A DNA stretch of 12,444 bases from the NCBI GenBank assembly GCA_015143735.1, contig VKHC01000409.1, forward strand, positions 1 through 12,444, in the 5' to 3' direction. Numbering within the stretch: position 1 is the first letter of the stretch; each line of letters begins with the position of its first letter. The stretch comes from Synura sp. LO234KE (Eukaryota; Sar; Synurophyceae; Synurales; Mallomonadaceae). Positions 7,838 to 12,444 of the stretch are shown piece by piece. A program made the translations under genes and the position numbers. The notes beneath the pieces are model-generated. The model saw only the letters and a list, made by a program, of their open reading frames with translations. It did no database searches and was not told where the DNA came from.

Positions 7838-8248
7838 CTACTCGCCCATTTTCTTACTGCGTTTCATTGGGTCTTCGCAGTCGAAAGCCAACACGAGGTT
7901 TTCTTCATCCTCCAGCGCCGAGAGAAGTATGTCGAATACCGCCACCCAGCTTAGGGGGCTGCTCACATCATCCTGTTGACATACAATCTTGACGTCGAAG
8001 TCCAGCCCTTCCAGCCCCTTGAGGTCATTCATAAGGGGGGCCATCAAGCGAATTCCGTACTGGAGAGGCATCGAACTCGCCTCCATGGAGTCTGGCCTGA
8101 CCCGCTGACGCCCGCCTTCCCTACCCGAAGCACTCCGCACCCCTACCACCGAATATATAATTCTACGCCGTTCGTTTTCCAGGTCAGCCTGGAAGCTATA
8201 CTCCTCGATATTGTGTTGCCAGTACCCAGAGAGGGCATCCACTGTTTT
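7838..8248 (-). pseudogene. Ty3/gypsy-type reverse transcriptase fragment
   Basis: The frame is open from just after a TAA (8251-8249) to TAG 7840-7838, about 136 codons. It begins KTVDALSGYWQ, matching the RT block with the first catalytic Asp (usual form TLDALSGYWQ), with that Asp at 8239-8237. The later part follows the family in order: MPL for the MPFG block, then LMNDLKGLEGLDFDV, then QQDDV for the YxDD active site (both Asp kept, at 7972-7967, Tyr lost), then LSALEDEENLVLAF and MKRSKKMGE for the region before the thumb. The block between SGYWQ and MPL has diverged beyond alignment and may contain compensating indels. No fingers region is found upstream. The QDDVSSPLSW string can also be read as a LINE box (QGDxxSPLxW), but SGYWQ and the tail favour Ty3/gypsy. 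It is a pseudogene fragment. Confidence 0.7.
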
Positions 8249-8249
8249 T

Positions 8250-9231
8250 TAAACACCACACTGATATAACAAATTTAATTGGCGTTAGAGAGCCGAGTAC
8301 ATATTGCTCATGCGAAGGGTTCAAGGAATTCCCTTCTATCACCCGGATACAGCGAAATACAAGGACAGCGCAGTCAATGTTCCACGGCTCTAGTGGAATG
8401 GGCTGTTTAGATTATCAGCTGTGATACCTAGCCGACTGAGCACGGAGACACTGTCATCACGGAACCCCGGACTCACATTTGGTCGTGGGCAATCGCTCCA
8501 CCAGCATTACGGGGGAATTAATTTGGTATATCATGCTCTGGAGTGGAGTTGAGAATCTATCTCTCTACGCTGTTGTTGTATAATATTATCTCCAACAGTC
8601 ATCTCGTCCCGACAGTATGATGATTCTTCTCGCGCAGGTCCCGAAAGAGGCTGGCAACTCCGATTCATAGACACGTGCTCATGCGGGAGATGATACCCCG
8701 CGCGATCCTGAGTGAAAACGATGTTGCAAGGCAAACTTGTTGCCCGTTGGCTCCCTGCTAGGAGCCCTGCTGGAAGTAGAAGCCGCGTTGTGGGGCGTAT
8801 CACTTTGCAGGGTACCCCCTATCATCATTTTTTTGAGGTAAACGTAGCTTATTATATGAACAGTCATTCTCAGCTCATCCATTCTAAACATCCATAAGTA
8901 GATATAAAAGGCGCCAGCACCAAGTTGTTCACAAAGTACAGATTCGCGCGGGCAGAGGAAGTTAGAGCACAATACAATTACACAGAAACTGTCCTACGGC
9001 CCAGCATGCCGGTGGCGTGCGAGGGACGAGCTTGTCGAAGAAGGAGGAGGATAAATAGAGCCCAGTATGACCAGTGAATAGAAGGGGACGAAAGTACTTA
9101 GAATCTCTACTGCCGCTGAAAAGAAGTCCTTTGAGTTCTAGTGCATTATGTACGCAATCAACGGTGTACCAACATAACACCCGCATTTCGGACTTAAGTG
9201 TGACTGAAAACTCAAATATATATAAAATAAG
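8250..9231. other. No recognisable gene
   Basis: Short frames overlap on both strands at 8531-9277 (61-97 codons), with no motif I recognise and no consistent strand. The stretch is upstream of the RT fragment in transcription terms, where gag and protease would lie in an intact element, but I see neither a CCHC zinc knuckle nor a D-T/S-G protease motif. Base composition falls from balanced to AT-rich toward 9200. Confidence 0.4.
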
Positions 9232-9325
9232 GAAAAACTATAGCACTTTAGAAAAACTATTTTTTAGTCATAAGTAGCTAGAAGTTTGAAAAAGCTTAAG
9301 AATACGGAAAGAGCTTAAGAAAACC
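9232..9325. repeat. A-rich imperfect tandem repeat, about 19-bp period
   Basis: GAAAAACTAT starts at 9232 and at 9251. GAAAAAGCTTAAGAA starts at 9288 and its one-mismatch copy GAAAGAGCTTAAGAA at 9307. Both pairs are exactly 19 bp apart, and the intervening 18 bp (with AGCTAGAAG) can be aligned to the same unit. This gives roughly five units over 94 bp. Confidence 0.6.
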
Positions 9326-9394
9326 TTGTATGGAGAGCGTTCATGCATTCACCAAACAAGGTGTATATTGTAATATAAATAAGAATATTCAGAT

Positions 9395-9430
9395 AAACTT
9401 CAGTTCCTAAATAAATTGTTAGATCTCCGG
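9395..9430 (-). repeat. 3'-end block shared with the copy at 12001-12036
   Basis: The 36 nt match 12001-12036 at 33 positions, in the same orientation. In copy B the block holds the stop codon of the shared reading frame and the first bases after it. Conservation of this end fixes the boundary of the duplicated unit at about 9395 and 12001. Left of these points I see no similarity. Confidence 0.75.
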
Positions 9431-9975
9431 TATGAAAATATTTCCATGATGGCATTTGCTTGCAGTAGGCCACTTGTGTGCGAGCAGACTAGATTATCAA
9501 GTTAGAACTCATCAATTCGTGTACTTCGCTGTTGCTTTACCGTACAACAATTTTGAAAAATTTTGAATTAGTCTTGCTCGCCACCACGAAGTGGTATTTA
9601 AAGCCTTCGAAACTAGATTATGGTCACACGTTTTAAGACCGCCTTGAATAAAAGGCACCCTCTGTTGTAAGGATTTCGGTAGTATGGCGTTTAATGTTGC
9701 TTCCAATCTATTGGTTCTTCTCTGATTTCCTACCACTCTTCAATCTGTTCTACTGGCACTTGAATATCGCTGAGCGCAGTCTTGACCAACGATCATTAGC
9801 CCTGGCGAACGCTGATCTGTGATACCCAGCTCTATTACCGGGATACATGATATATACATGTAGTTCAAAATGCATTTACATAGCCAGGATTTTGAAAAGT
9901 GAACTTTAACAGGTTCTCAGCGCAGGGAATAGAAGGGTTTGAGTCAAGTAAGCTCTCTGGGTAACAATGGCATGC

Positions 9976-9989
9976 TATCAATTATCAAT
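9976..9989. repeat. 7-bp tandem duplication TATCAAT inside copy A
   Basis: TATCAAT occurs at 9976-9982 and 9983-9989. On the minus strand the duplicated sequence makes the cluster of stops (TGA, TGA, TAA within 9993-9982) that separates two protein-like stretches read in the same frame. It looks like a slippage event that damaged the pseudogene or occurred after it died. Confidence 0.5.
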
Positions 9990-11122
9990 TTCAGAGGTTT
10001 TCCCCATGCACACGTATTTTAAAAAATTCCCAATTTCTCTCGTCGTCGGCGCCGTATCCCGAGGAAAGAAAGCAGCGGTAGACTCCCTTATCATATGACA
10101 TTTCTCGTACAAAAATAATTCCTCTTCTTAAGTTTCAGTGCCGAGATCCGATACTGATCGCCCGTCTATTTGAGCCACGAGTCCAACGTTATGATTCACT
10201 TTCTTCCAATAATATTAGATGTCGCTGTTATATTTTTATGGCAACTTGCCTCATATGATCAGCTATGGCCGTTGCTGAAAAAGGCTGAGGATAGCTCCCG
10301 AATTTCGGTGTGGTGAACTTAAGTTCCTCAATTTGCGCTACAAGAACTACAGTTTTATCATGGTCACCGGCAAAACTTGGCACGGCTGCAGTATTAATTG
10401 CTTACCTTCCCTCACGCGGTTGGTCATTCAAGGCCGTTACTGAATTCTATGATTTTGGTCTTTTTTTCGACTGGCTGGCGTTAATTGATATTTACGTCCA
10501 AAAAGTAGTAGTATTTTGCAGTCGTACCAATTTTTCGATTGATACCGTAAATGAATAGAATGTTATTTCGTGGAGACATTTTTTCAATGTAAAAATATGC
10601 ATTATTGGAACTACTCTCAACAACAGCGTGTCCTATTGGTATTTTTTATTGTTATTTCATATTTTTCAAATGTGGGAGGAAGTTGATGTGTTTAAAACAG
10701 AGGGTAAAACATGTAACACGTATCTGCGGTGCTTAAAATGGAGGGGAAAATTAGGAAACAATGACCCTATTTACGATACCATTTTAATCCAGTATATTCT
10801 AATAAAGCAGTCTAGATTTGTTATTCCCCCCAGAGAAATAAGCTAACGATATATTTTCTGAAAGACCTGCAAAAGAATATGCTTCTCTGGAAGACAAAAT
10901 TGTGTCAATATATATGTTGTATATCTTAATCTCCTACTTGAAAATATGGTTGTATTAAGATGGATCACAAACACCATAGTCGTGCCAGATTAAGGTCGTT
11001 GTCCAGATTTATCTAAATGTGGGTTTCTTTCGTATATTTTTGTTGAAAATTTAACCGCACTACATATGGAATATTATTTTAGATCTTGATGGACGACTTT
11101 GGTGCACCGATGTGATACAGGC

Positions 11123-11154
11123 GGGCTCCGAGTGCAAATCATCACTCGGAGTCC
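11123..11154. repeat. Inverted repeat, 12-bp stem with one G-T, 8-nt loop
   Basis: Arm GGGCTCCGAGTG (11123-11134) pairs with CACTCGGAGTCC (11143-11154), with a single G-T pair and loop CAAATCAT. It is GC-rich in otherwise AT-rich sequence. AGTCCC at 11150-11155 can also pair with GGGACT at 11171-11176, giving an alternative fold. No T-run follows. Confidence 0.7.
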
Positions 11155-11243
11155 CCTACTACGCGGTGGTGGGACTATTCAGTTGGTTATTTTCTCATGT
11201 ATATAGTGGCATTTCCCCCGTGAGTCCTGCTGGCCATTAGTTG

Positions 11244-11272
11244 CCTCCCACTCCTACCTCATTTTTGGGAGG
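11244..11272. repeat. Inverted repeat CCTCCCA / TGGGAGG
   Basis: A perfect 7-bp stem (11244-11250 with 11266-11272) around a 15-nt loop. It is short enough to be chance. Confidence 0.4.
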
Positions 11273-11484
11273 GAAATGTCGAAATTTATAAGTAGTTCAT
11301 AGAAGATAATATTTTCAGTCATGACAAGATGCTAAGATAAGACGGTAAAAAATAAATCACTATCAGTTAATGGTAAGATAAGGTAATTAGTCAGTACAGA
11401 AGAAAATTTGTACCAAAAATAATTGGACAAGTGCGAGGTTGCACTTGGAGAAAACTCCTGAAAGCGCAAAGTAATTTATTATAC

Positions 11485-11544
11485 ATTCGACAAACGTGGT
11501 GCTTAAATCAAGTATATGTTAGCTGGAATTCGGCAAACGTGGTG
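11485..11544. repeat. 17-bp direct repeat, one mismatch, 43 bp apart
   Basis: ATTCGACAAACGTGGTG (11485-11501) and ATTCGGCAAACGTGGTG (11528-11544) differ at one base. The sequence between them and after them is not similar, so the unit is not obviously a longer tandem repeat. Confidence 0.6.
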
Positions 11545-11592
11545 ATGTATGTGATGTTTACATCTCATCGGTGTAATTAATCACTATCCGCG

Positions 11593-11618
11593 GTAGCGGC
11601 TCCTATAGCAGCCGCTAC
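11593..11618. repeat. Inverted repeat, perfect 9-bp stem, 8-nt loop
   Basis: GTAGCGGCT (11593-11601) pairs perfectly with AGCCGCTAC (11610-11618) around CCTATAGC. A related string, CCGCTATAGTGG, follows at about 11650, so CGCTATAG-like pieces recur nearby. Confidence 0.65.
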
Positions 11619-12000
11619 GACAGCGGGTGTACGTGCGTACAAATGAGAACCGCTATAGTGGTGGTTGCAGCTGTTACTCTATTTAATAATAGCAAGAGTA
11701 CTTACCAACTCATCTCCTATGCACCACTGCGGTCAATAGCAGATACACTAATGATAATCCTGAGAATAGCACAGACTGCTTGTTCGCTTTAGAGGAGACG
11801 AGTTGAGTAAGTTTTATTCTCCTCAGTAGATAGTGCTCTCTAGTTTCCCCTCTTATATGTACTGTTTTTCATGAAACCATTTAGCACCTTCTTCTGCAGT
11901 AAAATTCATGTCATGCTATTGTGGTGCCGCGCGCGGAACGCGGTAGAGTACTACACAGACGCTATATTAATATTCATCAAGAAGTATTAACTTCATTAAA

Positions 12001-12444
12001 AAACTTCAGTTCCCAAAAAAATTGTTAGATCTTCGGTACAACCTCATCCTCACCGCCGTACATTGCATATGACTTTTTCTGCTGGTAAATCTTTTGGGAG
12101 GGATCCTCACCAACCAAGTGATCCACAAAAAGGTTCTCTCTAACAGAAATGGGTAGCGCGCGGACATTACCTCCCTTCGCTGGTGTATTGCCAAACAACA
12201 ATTTTGCTTGACTCAGTTCTCTTCTTCGCCACCACCGTGTGGTGTGGAAGTTCTAAGTCAACTCATTTGCTAAATCGCTACTTGTCCACCAAATTTAAGC
12301 AATCGTGAAAATAAATTCGCGAAACCACAACCTCAAATTTTAAAGCCAGTATTAACCTTTATGATATTGGTCAGCAGGAAGCCCTTGGCATGAGGGCTAC
12401 TACTCGATTATACCACTCTCGCAGAACCACATCTTCCATAATAT
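12001..12444 (-). pseudogene. 3' part of a second family copy (copy B), runs off the right edge
   Basis: The minus frame from 12252 to TAA 12027-12025 is open for 75 codons, and the same frame extends to 12294 with one TAG (12255-12253). It reads HTTRWWRRRELSQAKLLFGN, aligning with NTTSWWRARLIQNFSKLLYG of copy A, and then a C-terminal part (LPISVRENLFVDHLVGED, KSYAMYGGEDEVVPKI) that copy A has lost after its own stop. The DNA after the stop matches copy A (33/36). Upstream, 12444-12295 has stops in all frames, although MEDVVLREWYNRVVALMPRA at the edge looks coding. The product is unidentified. Copy B could be less decayed beyond the window, or one exon of a live gene. Confidence 0.5.

Larger units (their letters stand above)
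9395..10740 (-). pseudogene. Decayed gene of a duplicated family, beta-rich, possible Ig-like segments (copy A)
   Basis: Minus-strand fragments in successive frames look coding: KHRRYVLHVLPSVLNTS (10740-10684), a 54-codon piece with NNAYFYIEKMSPRNN (10645-10481), a 58-codon piece (10401-10228), YYWKKVNHNVGLVAQIDGRS (10214-10128), RGIIFVREMSYDKGVYRCF...WEFFKIRVHG (10134-9991), PESLLDSNPSIPCAENLLKF in the same frame, and a 134-residue piece (9916-9512) with one TGA (9742-9740). MSYDKGVYRC fits the D-x-G-x-Y-x-C F-strand motif of Ig folds, with FKIRV as a following G strand and YYWKK as a C strand. This is suggestive, not proof. The last piece contains NTTSWWRARL, shared with copy B. Stops and shifts make it a pseudogene. 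Spliced exons could explain some but not all breaks. The family is unidentified. Confidence 0.45.
10741..12000. other. AT-rich spacer without recognisable gene; several hairpins
   Basis: No credible reading frame was found. The plus frame at 10628-10846 overlaps the pseudogene on the other strand. On the minus strand, a piece reading LKWYRK at about 10795-10775, just upstream of copy A's first fragment, might be an earlier strand of the same domain, but a stop follows it directly. The spacer holds a 12-bp-stem hairpin (11123-11154), a 9-bp-stem hairpin (11593-11618), a weaker 7-bp stem (11244-11272) and a 17-bp direct repeat (11485 and 11528). Confidence 0.45.

Noticed and set aside
7838-8248. 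Reading the RT fragment as a LINE RT because of QDDVSSPLSWVAVFDILL
   Set aside because: The string does resemble the LINE QGDxxSPLxW box, but VDALSGYWQ at the start and LVLAF...MKRSKKMG at the end place the DD as the Ty3/gypsy YxDD site. Kept as an alternative rather than the call.
9232-9325. CRISPR array
   Set aside because: The 19-bp units abut without spacers, are imperfect, and the DNA is eukaryotic.
12006-12194. 62-codon minus frame as the coding frame of copy B
   Set aside because: A different minus frame ending at 12025 aligns with copy A in protein (TT-x-WWR) and is open longer, so this frame is a shadow.
1-12444. tRNA genes
   Set aside because: Scattered GTTCGAA-like strings were checked by eye and none has the flanking acceptor, D- and anticodon-arm pairing of a tRNA.

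Overview
The window is nuclear DNA of a eukaryote, probably a protist or alga. Three observations support this. A lysine-methyltransferase gene needs a 53-nt GT..AG intron removed to keep its frame, it has an AATAAA signal after its stop, and its divergent neighbour is an RGS–LOV blue-light receptor of a kind known from stramenopile algae and fungi. A heterokont is my best guess, but nothing here settles the lineage.

Only the first 2.1 kb looks like intact host genes. On the minus strand, from 1076 to beyond the left edge, runs an RGS-like plus LOV-domain protein that ends inside the LOV core. On the plus strand, 1238-2091 is a two-exon METTL21/EFM-type protein lysine methyltransferase. The starts are 161 bp apart and share one promoter region.

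The rest looks like decayed DNA. From 2.1 to 4.8 kb I recognise no gene. From 4.8 to 8.25 kb is a GC-richer block of broken minus-strand retroelement coding sequence. Reading along the minus strand, it holds a Ty3/gypsy-type reverse transcriptase fragment (8248-7838), an unidentified coding stretch with stops and frameshifts (7296-6273), an RNase HI-like domain with two frame breaks and a probable loss of one catalytic Asp (6272-5721), and two adjacent, unequal copies of an acidic-then-basic, coiled-coil-prone protein segment (5470-4795). The pieces may come from more than one element.

From 9.4 to 10.74 kb the minus strand carries another broken gene. Its fragments are beta-rich, and one has a D-x-G-x-Y-x-C motif like the F strand of Ig domains. 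The 3' end of a paralogue lies at 12444-12001. The two share a W-W-R protein motif and a 36-nt stop-codon/3'-UTR block at 33/36 identity, so they belong to one minus-strand gene or repeat family. The AT-rich spacers hold a 19-bp-period repeat and several hairpins.

The most interesting item is the RGS–LOV gene, followed by the duplicated family on the right and the mixed retroelement block.
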